Assembly: GCF_028621895.1 (NCBI RefSeq)
Contig: NZ_CP117520.1
Coordinates: forward strand, 1,054,001-1,118,000
Length of the DNA: 64,000 nucleotides
Direction: 5' to 3'
Source: Acinetobacter sp. GSS19
GTDB lineage: Bacteria > Pseudomonadota > Gammaproteobacteria > Pseudomonadales > Moraxellaceae
The translations under genes were made by a program, and so were the position numbers. The notes under the pieces are model-generated. The model made no database searches, was not told where the DNA came from, and worked only from the letters and a program-made list of their open reading frames with translations. Shown in pieces: positions 8,900 to 19,001 of the stretch. How positions within the stretch are numbered: position 1 is the stretch's first letter; each line of letters starts with the position of its first letter.

Positions 8900-9508
8900 T
8901 TAGTCGGGATTAAATAAGTGATTAGATTGAGAAATTTTTTTCGCAATATAATGGGATTTCTTCAAGCGAATTAAGATGACCTGAGCTTGCAATTCAAGCT
9001 CACCAAATTCAGGTTCTACCTGAACATAATGGAGTTGCCCAAATTCATCCCGGACTCGAGCCTGAGCTGAAAACCCTGGACGTGCATTGCCACTAGAAAT
9101 TGTGGCGAGTCGCCCGAGTAGCGGCGTGCTATGTGTGTCACGTTTAGGTTTGATGACTTGATCCAGGCAGTGAATCATAAATACCGTAAAAAAAATCGCG
9201 ATGATGAGCGCAGGAATAATCAAATAGAATGCGGAGATGAAATGCCCCTGATTGGCATAACAGACAAGTTGCAGGAAGTAGCCTGCCACGCTGAAATTTA
9301 GCAGTAAGAAGACAATAATCAGGATCTTGGAAAACTTAACCTGAAAGAGAGGGGAGCGTTTTAGCCATTGGGGTGATCTACGGGCTAAAAAACGGCTGGG
9401 CCGTAAGCCGATGTAATAGCCGATGGTTTCAGCCATGCTGAGTAACACCAGAATGAAAACACTTAAATGGAAAAGCATCAAATCATAGTGGGTTAGAAAC
9501 TCAGCCAT
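8900..9508 (-). CDS. YqiJ-like (DUF1449) membrane protein with OB-fold tail
   Basis: The 202-residue protein has hydrophobic segments at about residues 12-30, 60-82 and 90-115 and a soluble C-terminal domain from about 125 (LLGRLATISSGNARPGFSAQARVRDEFGQLHYVQVEPE) that resembles the OB-like NfeD-type fold of YqiJ proteins. YqiJ is usually encoded beside flotillin-like YqiK, for membrane microdomain functions, but no flotillin gene is next to it here. It follows the Rieske gene by 16 bases on the same strand and may be cotranscribed with it. Confidence 0.7.
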   Translation of the reverse strand: MAEFLTHYDLMLFHLSVFILVLLSMAETIGYYIGLRPSRFLARRSPQWLKRSPLFQVKFSKILIIVFLLLNFSVAGYFLQLVCYANQGHFISAFYLIIPALIIAIFFTVFMIHCLDQVIKPKRDTHSTPLLGRLATISSGNARPGFSAQARVRDEFGQLHYVQVEPEFGELELQAQVILIRLKKSHYIAKKISQSNHLFNPD

Positions 9509-9524
9509 GGCTCACCTGTATTCG

Positions 9525-9848
9525 TTATTCTTCTAAATAGATTCCACCGTCAGAATGCACGGTGATTGAGACCTTTTCAAGGGATTGGCCTACACAAGGT
9601 CCGGAAATGCAGTGCCCCGTTTCAACCTGGAACAATGCACCGTGTGTTGAGCATTCGATGTATTCTTGATCCCGATCCAGAAACTGATTTTCGAGAAATT
9701 CAAGTTCTACCTGTAGATGTGGACACAAGTTTTGATAGGCATAAAAACAGCCATCCCGTTGGGTAATAAAAATAGTCTCCCCATTTATGGTTTCAAAAGC
9801 ACGTGCTTCGCGTTCAGGAATATCTTCCATCATACAAATTTTATTCAT
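9525..9848 (-). CDS. Rieske [2Fe-2S] ferredoxin-like protein
   Basis: The 107-residue protein has the complete Rieske ligand set: Cys42 and His44 in LCPHL and Cys66 and His69 in ECSTHG, 21 residues apart. A TEXT-like GxC pair at the end (HCISGPCVG) resembles the disulfide-free, dioxygenase-type ferredoxins. The frame is open further upstream, but the ATG at 9848 lies one base behind the stop of the kinase gene and gives the family length. It probably carries electrons to an unknown partner; no oxygenase subunits are nearby. Confidence 0.88.
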   Translation of the reverse strand: MNKICMMEDIPEREARAFETINGETIFITQRDGCFYAYQNLCPHLQVELEFLENQFLDRDQEYIECSTHGALFQVETGHCISGPCVGQSLEKVSITVHSDGGIYLEE

Positions 9849-9849
9849 A

Positions 9850-10854
9850 TCAGGCACATTCCTTCTGAAAGTTATGTAGAAGGCGGCTGTAGTCTGATAG
9901 TGCGAGGCGTGGACCGAAGTGAGCCACCACTTCACTGGAAATCAGGATAGCAAGCTCAGCAGAAGCTTGATCCGAAAAGCCTGCGGTTAAACCATACAAC
10001 AAAGCACCGGCAAATGCATCGCCTGCACCATTGGCATCTACCGCCTTAACTGATCGGCCGGCTACGCCAAATTTCCCTTCAGGGGTTGCGATCACTGCAC
10101 CTTTTTCACTGCGGGTGATGACGGTGATCTGACTAATGGTCTGTAGCTTGGCTAAAGCATCTTCCACATTATCCGTTTGGCTATACATCATGGCTTCATG
10201 TTCGTTACAAAACAGCAGATCAACCCCATCATCCAGCAATTCATCCAGACCAGCGCGAGCATATTGCACCATTGCCGGGTCGGACAAGGTCAAGGCAATT
10301 TTCACATCGTGCGCACGTGCGATCTGTCGGGCCTCACGAACCGCCTGACGCGCAGTTTCACTGGTAGACAGGTAGCCTTCGATATACAACCATTTTGCGG
10401 TCTTGAGCGGTTCAAAGTCGATTTGTGTTGCAGAGAGCTCAGCGGTAATACCCAAAAAGGTTTGCATGGTACGTTCTGAATCTTCACTAATTAGCACCAT
10501 ACACGTACCAGTCACGCCATCGCTGATTGACTTAGCTGTGGTCTGGATCCCTGCTTCTTTCAAACCCTCGAGATAAATTTCACCGAGATCATCATTACCT
10601 ACACGGCAACCATAAAAAGCTTTGCCACCTAACGCACTAAAAGCGACGGTGGTGTTGGCTGCAGAACCACCACTTGCTTGACCTTTATAGTGTTGAGTGG
10701 CTTTTAAATGTTGATATAAGGCGCTTTGAGTTTCACCATCACAGAGCTGCATGGTGCCTTTTTGCAAATTTTCTTGAACGAGAAAGTCATCGGATACTCT
10801 AAATTCCTGGTCAATTAATGCATTACCAATTGCAAAAAGCTCAACAGTCGCCAT
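9850..10854 (-). CDS. PfkB-family kinase, adenosine kinase-like
   Basis: A 334-residue ribokinase-fold enzyme. The substrate end has GNALIDQEF; the second substrate motif is QASGGSAANTTVAFSALGG; the catalytic signature is DANGAGDAFAGALLYGL, where the second Asp is the base. The closest characterised pattern is adenosine kinase, which phosphorylates adenosine to AMP, but other nucleosides or sugars are possible. An in-frame ATG four codons earlier (10866) exists; I prefer 10854, MATVELFAIG. Its stop and the ATG of the Rieske gene are one base apart. Confidence 0.85.
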   Translation of the reverse strand: MATVELFAIGNALIDQEFRVSDDFLVQENLQKGTMQLCDGETQSALYQHLKATQHYKGQASGGSAANTTVAFSALGGKAFYGCRVGNDDLGEIYLEGLKEAGIQTTAKSISDGVTGTCMVLISEDSERTMQTFLGITAELSATQIDFEPLKTAKWLYIEGYLSTSETARQAVREARQIARAHDVKIALTLSDPAMVQYARAGLDELLDDGVDLLFCNEHEAMMYSQTDNVEDALAKLQTISQITVITRSEKGAVIATPEGKFGVAGRSVKAVDANGAGDAFAGALLYGLTAGFSDQASAELAILISSEVVAHFGPRLALSDYSRLLHNFQKECA

Positions 10855-11037
10855 GTTAGAAATCACATCTGAAATAAAAAGCCAAGTTTACACGAATGCT
10901 CAGGATTGCTGTAGTTTGATGAAAAAAATTCAACTCTATCCGAGCTAGACGAGGCATTTCGTATTGCAGCTGTGGGGTCATCCTGACCGACTCAATAATC
11001 GCAAGTGAAATACGTGAATTGTGATTAGAACTATAGG

Positions 11038-11043
11038 TATAAT
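11038..11043 (+). promoter_or_regulatory. Putative -10 element of the M16C peptidase gene
   Basis: A perfect TATAAT lies 42 bases before the chosen ATG. No good -35 hexamer is seen at 17 bases spacing, so this is only a likely promoter. Confidence 0.45.
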
Positions 11044-11084
11044 GCCTGAAACTTTTATTCTTGATTTTTTTACTAGGAGATCAC

Positions 11085-14024
11085 ATGACTGTCGATGTCA
11101 CTGAAACCATTGCTCATACTGTCCATCCCGCGTTTCAGTTGGTTCGTCAACACCATGTTGAAGCCTTAGATATTTGTGTATCTGAATACAAACATAAAGT
11201 GACAGGTGCGGTGCACTATCATTTGGCTACGCAACACGATGAAAATGTTTTCTTGGTCGCGTTCCGTACCCAGCCGATGGATTCAAAAGGAACAGCGCAT
11301 ATTTTAGAACATACAGCATTATGTGGTTCTGAAAAATTTCCGGTACGTGATCCGTTCTTTTTGATGGTGCGCCGTTCACTGAATACTTTTATGAATGCTT
11401 TTACGGCAGCGGATTGGACGGCTTATCCTTTTGCCACACAGAATAAAAAAGATTTCCAAAACCTGCTTAGCGTGTATCTGGATGCTGCATTTGCAGCCAA
11501 CCTGAATCCTTTAGATTTTGCTCAGGAAGGGATTCGGATCGAACTTGAGAATGACCAGCCGGTATTTAAAGGGGTGGTTTTCAATGAAATGAAAGGAGCA
11601 ATGAGTGCACCTGCGGATCAGTTGTACCATCAATTGGCGCATCATTTATTCCCTGAAACGACCTACCATTACAACTCGGGTGGTGATCCTAAAGATATTC
11701 CTGATCTGAGCTATCAACAACTGGTTGAGTTTTATCAATCGCATTATCATCCGAGCAATGCGGTGTTTATGACCTTTGGCAACCAGTCCGCGTATGAGTT
11801 GCAGGAACAATTTGAAACTCTGGCGTTACATAAGTTTCAGGCAGGTAAAACCTTGCATTCGCATCCTGAAAAACGCTTGCATGCGCCGATCGAAGTCACT
11901 GAGACCTATGCGGTTGATGCAGATGAGCTGAAAGACAAAACTTATCATGTGATGGCCTGGTTACTTCCACAAGCGAGCGACATAAAGTTGCGCCTGGGCA
12001 TGCGCTTGGTTGAAGGTGTGTTACTGGAAAACTCGGCTTCACCATTGCGCCATTATTTGGAAACCTGTAGTTATGCGCAGTCTACCGGTCCAATGATGGG
12101 GGTGGATGACAGCAATTTTGAAATGACTTTCTACTGTGGGGTGCAGGGGTCTAATCCGGAACATGCGGAAGAGTTCAAGCAGGGTGTATTGAATATTCTG
12201 CAACAGGTCGCGTCTCAACCGGTCGATAAAACCTTAGTTGATGCGATTTTGCATCAAATTGAATTACATCAACGCGAAATCAATGGCGATGGTATGCCTT
12301 ATGGTTTGAGCCTGATTCTGAATGGCTTGAGCAGTGTCATTCATCACAATGATCCTGTTCAGGTCTGGGATGTAGATTCAGCGATTGAACAAGTAAAAGA
12401 AGAACTGCAAGACCCAATGTGGTTGTCTAGTTTAATCAATACCCATCTGCTGGATAATCCACATCGTGTACAAATGACGTTGGTACCGGATGCGACTAAA
12501 TCTGCACAAGAGCAGCAGGCTGAGCAAGCACGTTTAGCGGAAATTGCTGCTGGACTGACCGATGAGCAGCGTGCTGAAATTGTAGAGCAGACCGAGGCAT
12601 TGAAAATCCGTCAAGATACTCCGGATGATCTGAACCTGTTACCGAAAGTCGGCCTTGAAGATGTACCGGCAGATTTGCAGATCGTTCAGGGGCAGCTACG
12701 CGAAATTATTTGTAATGGTTTGGATACGCCATTAAACCTTTATCATGCCGGCACCAATGGTATTTATTATCAACAGGTGCTGATCCAGATTCCGGATGAT
12801 ATTGTGAAATCGCCGTATTTCAGTCTGTTGTCAATCCTGATGGGTGAAGTCGGTGCCGGTGAATATGATTATCTAGAGCTACAGCAATTACAAACCGCAG
12901 TGAGTGGTGGATTGGGGATGGGGGCTTCTTTACGCAGTAAAGTCGATGATAAACAGCAGATCACTGCGTGGATGACTCTGACAACCAAATCCCTCACGGA
13001 TAAACTAGATGCCATTCGTTTGTTAAAGATCGCGTTTGAACAGCTCCGTTTTGATGAAAAAGCACGGATTATCGAGCTGTTACAGCAACGTAAAACCCGT
13101 TGGCAATCGCGTATCTCTGGTTCAGGTCATAGTTACGCGATGCAGGTGGCTTCACGCCAGATGAGTGCCTTGGCACAGCGTGATTATCAGACGACGGGGC
13201 TAGGGGCACTGAACTGGTTATCTGAACTGGTCAGCAAAATTGAAACGGATGAAACCGCCTATCAGCAACTGATCGAAGAATTACAACGGATCCATCAAAA
13301 GCTGTTGCAATCACCGAAACAATTTTTACTGGTATGTGAAGAACAGCATACAGAGGTATTACTGGAAGAAATTCAACAGGTGTGGGACAAACTTGCCGTT
13401 GAAAGAAGTCCTGTCGATCTTGCCCCAGTTGTGTATCAAGATACAGATCAGGATCAGGCGTGGTTGATTCAAACCAATGTTCAGTTCTGTGCTTCAGCCT
13501 ATGCTGCAGTAGAAGTCGCTCATCCGGATGCGGCACCTCTGATGGTATTGGCAGCCTACCTGCGTAATGGTTTCTTGCATAGTGCGATTCGTGAGAAGGG
13601 GGGTGCCTATGGTGGTGGTGCGAGCTATGATGGCAATGCCTGTGCCTTCCGTTTTTATAGTTACCGCGATCCACGTCTGGCAGAAACCTTTACTGATTTC
13701 GAAGCCAGCTTACAGTGGTTAATGCAGGCGGAGCAGCAACCGCATCAGTTGGAAGAAGCGATTCTGGGATTGATCGCCAGTATGGATAAACCAGGTTCAC
13801 CAGCGGGTGAAGCCATTACGGCGTGTTATGCACTATTGCATGGCCGTACTCCTGCATTTCGTAAAACCTTGCGCGAACGTCTGTTGAACGTGACACTGGA
13901 TGATTTAAAACGTGTTGCCCAGCAGTATTTAATCGAGCAGCAACCGATGAAATCAGTGGTGGCACCGTTTGCTAAGCGCGATGTGTTGCAGCAATTAGGA
14001 TTTGAAATTAAACAGGTCAACTAA
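11085..14024 (+). CDS. M16C family zinc metallopeptidase (PreP/Cym1-like)
   Basis: The protein has 979 residues from the ATG at 11085, which is preceded by the ribosome-binding site taggaga; an upstream ATG at 11061 is less likely. The inverted zinc motif HILEHTALCGSEKFPVRDPFF (HxxEH) lies at about residue 75, and the third zinc ligand Glu is in VVFNEMKGAMS. Four insulinase-type domains in one chain match the PreP/Cym1/pitrilysin M16C family, which digests short unfolded peptides in a closed chamber. Bacterial members degrade peptides of various origin; no signal peptide is seen, so it is cytoplasmic. Confidence 0.93.
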   Translation: MTVDVTETIAHTVHPAFQLVRQHHVEALDICVSEYKHKVTGAVHYHLATQHDENVFLVAFRTQPMDSKGTAHILEHTALCGSEKFPVRDPFFLMVRRSLNTFMNAFTAADWTAYPFATQNKKDFQNLLSVYLDAAFAANLNPLDFAQEGIRIELENDQPVFKGVVFNEMKGAMSAPADQLYHQLAHHLFPETTYHYNSGGDPKDIPDLSYQQLVEFYQSHYHPSNAVFMTFGNQSAYELQEQFETLALHKFQAGKTLHSHPEKRLHAPIEVTETYAVDADELKDKTYHVMAWLLPQASDIKLRLGMRLVEGVLLENSASPLRHYLETCSYAQSTGPMMGVDDSNFEMTFYCGVQGSNPEHAEEFKQGVLNILQQVASQPVDKTLVDAILHQIELHQREINGDGMPYGLSLILNGLSSVIHHNDPVQVWDVDSAIEQVKEELQDPMWLSSLINTHLLDNPHRVQMTLVPDATKSAQEQQAEQARLAEIAAGLTDEQRAEIVEQTEALKIRQDTPDDLNLLPKVGLEDVPADLQIVQGQLREIICNGLDTPLNLYHAGTNGIYYQQVLIQIPDDIVKSPYFSLLSILMGEVGAGEYDYLELQQLQTAVSGGLGMGASLRSKVDDKQQITAWMTLTTKSLTDKLDAIRLLKIAFEQLRFDEKARIIELLQQRKTRWQSRISGSGHSYAMQVASRQMSALAQRDYQTTGLGALNWLSELVSKIETDETAYQQLIEELQRIHQKLLQSPKQFLLVCEEQHTEVLLEEIQQVWDKLAVERSPVDLAPVVYQDTDQDQAWLIQTNVQFCASAYAAVEVAHPDAAPLMVLAAYLRNGFLHSAIREKGGAYGGGASYDGNACAFRFYSYRDPRLAETFTDFEASLQWLMQAEQQPHQLEEAILGLIASMDKPGSPAGEAITACYALLHGRTPAFRKTLRERLLNVTLDDLKRVAQQYLIEQQPMKSVVAPFAKRDVLQQLGFEIKQVN

Positions 14025-14069
14025 GCGCTTCAGTTGATCAGTAAGATGATTTTTTAATTTTTAAGTCTC

Positions 14070-14105
14070 AAAAATGGCATCTCCAATCTAAAGGTGCCAT
14101 TTTTT
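14070..14105 (+). terminator. Terminator of the M16C peptidase gene
   Basis: AAAAATGGCA and TGCCATTTTT pair across a 15-base loop, with the T tract following, 46 bases behind the stop codon. Confidence 0.8.
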
Positions 14106-14295
14106 ATGCGTGCAAGAATGCTTATCGTGCCATAAGGTTCGAATTTTATGGATCGTTGAAAAGCGTGGAGTAACTGCATTAATCTATAAAAATTTTGGAT
14201 CATGTCAGCAAGCAATTTTTGGAGGTTACTTTCATGATAAGAAGGAATGACTTAATATTGAAAAATAGCCGAAGCATAAAAAATACAGTGAAATA

Positions 14296-14323
14296 AAAAA
14301 CCCGCCCATTGCAGACGAGTTTT
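14296..14323 (-). terminator. Terminator of ilvA
   Basis: Read on the minus strand, AACTCGTC pairs with GGCGGGTT (two G-T pairs) and is followed by six Ts and ATTT. It lies 17 bases behind the ilvA stop codon. Confidence 0.7.
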
Positions 14324-14339
14324 ACCATGCTCAACGATT

Positions 14340-15878
14340 TTATTTCAAGAAACGTCGATAACCTAGATTATCGCTGATCTCTTCATACGGATAGGTAATC
14401 TGTTCCAGCGTTTCAATTAAGCCATCCGGATTCTGTTTGGCATCTGTTGCTTGTAAGCCAACCAGAACACGACCTTCTGCTGCACCATGGTTACGATAAT
14501 GGAACAGAGTAATGTTGTGGCTTGGACCGAGACGCTCAAGGAAGGTGAGTAAAGCACCCGGGCGTTCAGGGAATTCCACACGGAATAAGCGTTCATCTTC
14601 CAGATTGGCATGACCACCGATTAAATAACGGATATGCAATTTGGCAACTTCATCGTCAGACAGGTCATCGACATCATAGTTTTCTTGCAGTGCGGTAAAG
14701 ATTTCCTTACGTTCAGTCTGACCTGCTTTCAAACTGATGCCGACAAACACTTGGGCTTGTTCACTTTCGCTGGCACGATAGTTAAATTCAGTAATGTTGC
14801 GACCTTGTAGTGCGCGGCAGAAGTTGAGGAAAGAACCTTTTTCTTCGGGGATCGTCACAGCAAAGATGGCTTCACGGTGTTCACCTAATTCTGTACGTTC
14901 AGCGATATAACGTAATCGGTCAAAGTTCATGTTGGCACCGCAGACAATCGAAACAATGTTTTTGTTTTCGATACCATGTTCCGCTACATACTTCTTGATG
15001 CCAGCCAATGCCATGGCACCTGACGGTTCAACGATGCTGCGGTTTTCATCAAAGGTATCCTTGATGGCTGCGCAGATTTCGTCGGTATTTACGGTTACGA
15101 CATTCGGCTCAACAATTGGACCCGACTGGTCAGATTTTTGCAGTCGGATCACGTCAAACGGTTTTTCACCAATTTGTGCCACAGCAGTCCCGTCGGCGAA
15201 TAAGCCTACTTGCGGTAAAATGACGCGTTCACCTGCCTTTAAAGCCGCTTTTAAGCAAGCAGACTCCTCATACTCCACTGGAATCACTTTGACGTGTGGC
15301 GCAACATCACCCAAATAAGCGGCAACACCCGCAATCAGACCACCACCGCCGACAGCGACAAAGACATATTCGACATCACGCCACTGACGTAATAGTTCGT
15401 TAGCAATGGTTCCTTGGCCCGCCATGACCAGTTCATCATCATAAGGTGGAATAAAGGTCAGACCTTCTTCTTGGGCACGCTGAATTGCATATTTATTGGC
15501 GATATCAAAAGAATCACCATGCAGAACCACTTCACCCCCCAAACGTTTTACCGCTTGTACCTTAATGTCCGGGGTGGTCTTAGGCATCACGATAATGGCA
15601 CGAATCCCCAGTTTTTGTCCTGAAAGGGCAACGCCTTGGGCATGGTTGCCCGCTGAAGCTGTAATCACGCCACGTTCGAGCTGAGATTTCGGTAACTGGC
15701 TGATACGGTTGTAAGCACCGCGCAGTTTGAAGGAAAAGACAGGTTGTAAGTCTTCGCGTTTAAAGCGAATGTTATTGTTTAGTTTTTCACTAATTCGTGG
15801 CGCCGCTTCGAGTGGGGTTTCGATTGCAACGTCATAGACGGTGGCTTGCAAAATTTGTCGAACCAAACGAGACAGCAT
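14340..15878 (-). CDS. ilvA: Threonine ammonia-lyase, biosynthetic
   Basis: IlvA deaminates threonine to 2-oxobutanoate, the first step of isoleucine synthesis, using PLP. The catalytic lysine sits in FSFKLRGAYN, the phosphate loop in VGGGGLIAGVA, and SAGNHAQGVA is the conserved substrate loop. The 512-residue length includes two C-terminal ACT-like regulatory modules (about residues 335-505), which marks the isoleucine-inhibited biosynthetic form rather than the short catabolic one. It is divergent from rpiA with 105 bp between the starts. Confidence 0.97.
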   Translation of the reverse strand: MLSRLVRQILQATVYDVAIETPLEAAPRISEKLNNNIRFKREDLQPVFSFKLRGAYNRISQLPKSQLERGVITASAGNHAQGVALSGQKLGIRAIIVMPKTTPDIKVQAVKRLGGEVVLHGDSFDIANKYAIQRAQEEGLTFIPPYDDELVMAGQGTIANELLRQWRDVEYVFVAVGGGGLIAGVAAYLGDVAPHVKVIPVEYEESACLKAALKAGERVILPQVGLFADGTAVAQIGEKPFDVIRLQKSDQSGPIVEPNVVTVNTDEICAAIKDTFDENRSIVEPSGAMALAGIKKYVAEHGIENKNIVSIVCGANMNFDRLRYIAERTELGEHREAIFAVTIPEEKGSFLNFCRALQGRNITEFNYRASESEQAQVFVGISLKAGQTERKEIFTALQENYDVDDLSDDEVAKLHIRYLIGGHANLEDERLFRVEFPERPGALLTFLERLGPSHNITLFHYRNHGAAEGRVLVGLQATDAKQNPDGLIETLEQITYPYEEISDNLGYRRFLK

Positions 15879-15983
15879 GTTAATCTTCCATCTAACAGTT
15901 TAAAATAAGCATTTATTGTAACAAACCCCTTTGCATTTGCGCCGTTTAATTGGGCAAATATCCAAAATTAGTTGAGTGAATCC

Positions 15984-16655
15984 ATGAGTCTATATGCAAC
16001 CCAAGATGAGAAGAAACAAGCTGCTGCCAAAGCTGCTTTAAAACACTTGCCTAAAGGTGGCATTTTAGGCGTCGGTACAGGCAGCACCGTCAATTTTTTG
16101 ATCGATTTGTTGCCTGAGTTACAACTTGAAGCTGCTGTGGCCAGTTCTGAAGCAACCGCTGAGCGTTTAAAAAAACTCGGGATTGAAGTGGTTGATATGA
16201 ATCAGGTGGGGAGTCTAGATGCCTATGTTGATGGTGCGGATGAGATTGATCGTCACCTGCATATGATTAAAGGTGGAGGTGCAGCTTTAACTCGCGAAAA
16301 AATTGTGGCTTCAATTGCGAGAAAATTTGTCTGTATCGTTGATGATTCAAAATGGGTTGAGCAGTTGGGTCGAGAGTTTCCCCTTCCGGTAGAAGTGATT
16401 CCCATGGCACGTTCTGCTGTGGCGCGTAAGCTGGTGACATTAGGGGGTGATCCAGTCTATCGTGAAGGCGTGGTGACGGATAACGGTAATGTGATTCTAG
16501 ATGTCTACAACCTGAATATTCTGAACGCAATTGAGCTGGAAAAAACCATTAATAATATCCCGGGTGTGGTCACCAATGGTATTTTCGCCTTAAACAAGGC
16601 GACCCTTGCGATTGTTGCAACGGATCACGGTATTGAAGAGCGTAGCGCAATTTAA
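15984..16655 (+). CDS. rpiA: Ribose-5-phosphate isomerase A
   Basis: RpiA interconverts ribose 5-phosphate and ribulose 5-phosphate in the pentose phosphate pathway. Present are [13 protein letters not shown] (phosphate loop), [27 protein letters not shown] (Asp and Lys of the active site) and a C-terminal [19 protein letters not shown] segment. Length from the ATG at 15984 is 223 residues, as usual for the family; an in-frame TTG at 15972 would add four residues. The end overlaps the next gene. Confidence 0.97.
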   Translation: MSLYATQDEKKQAAAKAALKHLPKGGILGVGTGSTVNFLIDLLPELQLEAAVASSEATAERLKKLGIEVVDMNQVGSLDAYVDGADEIDRHLHMIKGGGAALTREKIVASIARKFVCIVDDSKWVEQLGREFPLPVEVIPMARSAVARKLVTLGGDPVYREGVVTDNGNVILDVYNLNILNAIELEKTINNIPGVVTNGIFALNKATLAIVATDHGIEERSAI

Positions 16656-17346
16656 TGCTGATCAGGCCGTTCAGTTTGCTGAGCTGCCTGAAATTAAGAT
16701 TGTTCGGCATGCAAGGGCGGTGCGTCTGCGCTTGCGTGTCGAGCCTAATACCATTCGTTTGACTGTTCCACTACGTTGTTCGCAAAAACAGATTCAGCAT
16801 TTTTTGGGTCAATCGGAACAATGGTTATTGGATACTTGGCAACAGCAACAAAAACAGAAAGTCAGTACACTTCCTGCAGAACTCTCACTATTTAATCTCG
16901 ATCAATCCATTCAAGTGATTTATCAAAGCCTGGACCGTCCCTTTATTTTTCATATAGCCCAGCAGCAGTTGTGGGTCAGTGATCAGCAGCCAGAGCAGCA
17001 TTTAAAAGCGTTTGTTTTGTCTTATGCCAAAGAACATTTACCTGACTATTTGCAACAGTTGAGTCGAGCATGTGACTTACCATTTGCAAAATGCACGATT
17101 CGCCAACCCAAAACCCGTTGGGGCAGTTGTTCAGCCAAGCATGACATCATGCTACACGCTGGATTGGTGCTTTTCCCACCAGAAATTGTGCGCTACGTTG
17201 CTGTACATGAGTTGGCACATACCCGACATTTTGATCATAGTGCGAAATTTTGGGCGAAGGTTTATCAACATGATGCAAATTTTCAGCAGCATCGTTATCA
17301 GTTAAAAAACAGAGCATTACCTTATTGGTGGCATGCTTTAAAATAG
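16606..17346 (+). CDS. YgjP-like M48-type zinc metallopeptidase
   Basis: A DUF45/YgjP protein of up to 246 residues. The zinc-binding [16 protein letters not shown] motif (HExxH plus downstream His) and the preceding [18 protein letters not shown] block are diagnostic. Members resemble eukaryotic Wss1/SprT-like proteases, so processing of DNA-bound proteins is one proposal, not demonstrated here. The frame has no ATG before the conserved region; candidates are TTG at 16606, 16612, 16615 or 16633, all inside rpiA, so the N terminus is uncertain and translation is probably coupled to rpiA. Confidence 0.85.
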   Translation: MRLLQRITVLKSVAQFNADQAVQFAELPEIKIVRHARAVRLRLRVEPNTIRLTVPLRCSQKQIQHFLGQSEQWLLDTWQQQQKQKVSTLPAELSLFNLDQSIQVIYQSLDRPFIFHIAQQQLWVSDQQPEQHLKAFVLSYAKEHLPDYLQQLSRACDLPFAKCTIRQPKTRWGSCSAKHDIMLHAGLVLFPPEIVRYVAVHELAHTRHFDHSAKFWAKVYQHDANFQQHRYQLKNRALPYWWHALK

Positions 17347-17879
17347 TTGCGATCCAAATATAAAAACAATCAGATAAAAGATGGTCTATAAAAGAACAGA
17401 TACTTTAATTTGAATATTGTTTGCTTCATGACCCGCATTATTTTTTTATTCCATTTATCTCCTGACACATTTTAAGGTTTTAGTACGCCTTTCATTTAGC
17501 ATCTCTTTGTATGGTTATGTGATTTTGACCAAGTGGGATGTTGGCATAGTTATTCTTGAGTTGGATGGGAATTCCCTGGGCTAGAAACCTACATTTATCG
17601 AAAGTGCTTCCCATCATGGGAGGTGTTTTTGGGGAGTATCGGATTAAGTCCTTTCATCCGGTGCTTTGATCCGATTATTTTGTTTGCCTTGCCGGCATTT
17701 ATTTTTGCGCTTTATCTCTGTCGATGGCATTGACAACCCGCATACTGAAAATCCATTTTGCGTTGCAGGGTTAAGTGATTCATAAATAATAAAACTCAAC
17801 TAAAACAGTTCAGAAAGTCCTAACTTCCTGTCATACTAGGATGTTATTTTATAGATACTTTTAAGTTGAGGTTCTAAGC
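17347..17879. other. 533-bp stretch without a recognisable gene
   Basis: No frame in this stretch is longer than about 45 codons. Three-frame reading gives hydrophobic or protein-like pieces in different frames (for example ILFALPAFIFALYLCRWH near 17675-17730 and DGIDNPHTENPFCVAGLSDS near 17723-17785), which could be the debris of a decayed gene or chance. The promoter of argC must lie at its right end. I cannot identify an ancestor. Confidence 0.5.
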
Positions 17880-18929
17880 GTGATTACTGTCGGAATTGTA
17901 GGTGGAACAGGTTATACAGGCGTTGAATTATTGCGTCTTTTATTACGTCATCCGCAGGTTCAAGTCAGTGTTTTAACCTCACGTACTGAAGCGGGTCGCC
18001 GAGTAGATGATATGTTCCCAAGTCTGCGTGGTCATACCGATTTACAATATTCCGATCTAGATGTTGAAGCACTCAAGGCCTGTGATGTGGTGTTTTTCGC
18101 AACGCCACATGGTGTTGCCATGCAGCATGCACGTGAGTTGGTCGCAGCCAATACCAAAGTTATCGATTTGGCAGCGGATTTCCGTTTGCAGGATTTGGCG
18201 CAATTTGAAAAATGGTATGGCATGCAGCACGCTTGTCCAGAAATTCTACAAGATTCTGTTTACGGTTTGTCTGAATTAAACCGTGAAAAAATTAAACAGG
18301 CTAACGTGATTGGTAATCCAGGCTGTTATCCAACGACTGTTCAATTAGGCCTGGCTCCTTTACTCAAAGCGACCACTGCTTTGATTCAACCTGAAAGTAT
18401 TATCATTGATGCTAAATCAGGGGTATCCGGTGCAGGTCGTAAAGCGAGCCTTGGCATGATTTATAGCGAAAATGCCGATAACTTTAAAGCCTATGGTGTG
18501 GCAGGACATCGCCATCATCCAGAAATTGTGGAAGCGTTGGAAAATATTTCAGGCCAGAAAGATGTATTTGATCACATCCTGTTTGTACCCCATTTGGTAC
18601 CAATGATCCGTGGCATGCTGAGCACGATTTATGTCAATTTAACCGAAGAAGGCGATCAAGCTGATTTACAGGCATTATATGAAACGTTCTATGCCAATGA
18701 GCAGTTTGTTGATGTCATGCCAGCGAATAGTTCGCCAGAAACCCGTTCAGTTCGTGGGGCAAACCAGTTGCGTATCGCATTGTATAAGCCACAACCGAAT
18801 AAACTGGTGATTCTGGCTGCACAGGATAATTTGGTAAAAGGTGCTGCTGGTCAAGCTGTCCAGAATATGAACCTGATGTGCGGTTTTGCTGAAGATGCTG
18901 GTTTAAACGGCATTGGCCTATTACCATAA
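17880..18929 (+). CDS. argC: N-acetyl-gamma-glutamyl-phosphate reductase
   Basis: ArgC reduces N-acetylglutamyl phosphate to the semialdehyde with NADPH in arginine synthesis. The nucleotide-binding [17 protein letters not shown] is at the N terminus, the catalytic cysteine is Cys149 in [14 protein letters not shown], and the GHRHHPEI segment carries the active-site histidine. The start codon is GTG with gaggt about 10 bases upstream. At 349 residues it has family length. argF lies 5 kb away on the other strand, so the arginine genes are not in one operon. Confidence 0.97.
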   Translation: MITVGIVGGTGYTGVELLRLLLRHPQVQVSVLTSRTEAGRRVDDMFPSLRGHTDLQYSDLDVEALKACDVVFFATPHGVAMQHARELVAANTKVIDLAADFRLQDLAQFEKWYGMQHACPEILQDSVYGLSELNREKIKQANVIGNPGCYPTTVQLGLAPLLKATTALIQPESIIIDAKSGVSGAGRKASLGMIYSENADNFKAYGVAGHRHHPEIVEALENISGQKDVFDHILFVPHLVPMIRGMLSTIYVNLTEEGDQADLQALYETFYANEQFVDVMPANSSPETRSVRGANQLRIALYKPQPNKLVILAAQDNLVKGAAGQAVQNMNLMCGFAEDAGLNGIGLLP

Positions 18930-18947
18930 AAAACGCTTTAACACTTC

Positions 18948-18982
18948 ACACACATTTAAATTTGGATTTAAATGTGTGTTTT
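18948..18982 (+). terminator. Terminator-like hairpin after argC
   Basis: ACACACATTTAAAT and ATTTAAATGTGTGT form a perfect 14-bp stem with a 4-base loop, followed by only four Ts. It is therefore a weak or leaky terminator between argC and the next gene. Confidence 0.65.
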
Positions 18983-19001
18983 GCAATGATCAAGAACCGA
19001 G

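Noticed and set aside
13231..13674. 147-codon minus-strand frame in the M16C peptidase gene
   Set aside because: It is His- and Arg-rich, typical of an antisense frame, and lies inside a clear metallopeptidase gene.
14234..14296. 20-codon frame with the good ribosome-binding site ttggagg between the M16C gene and ilvA
   Set aside because: Too short and of no recognisable sequence; a chance occurrence is likely in AT-rich DNA.
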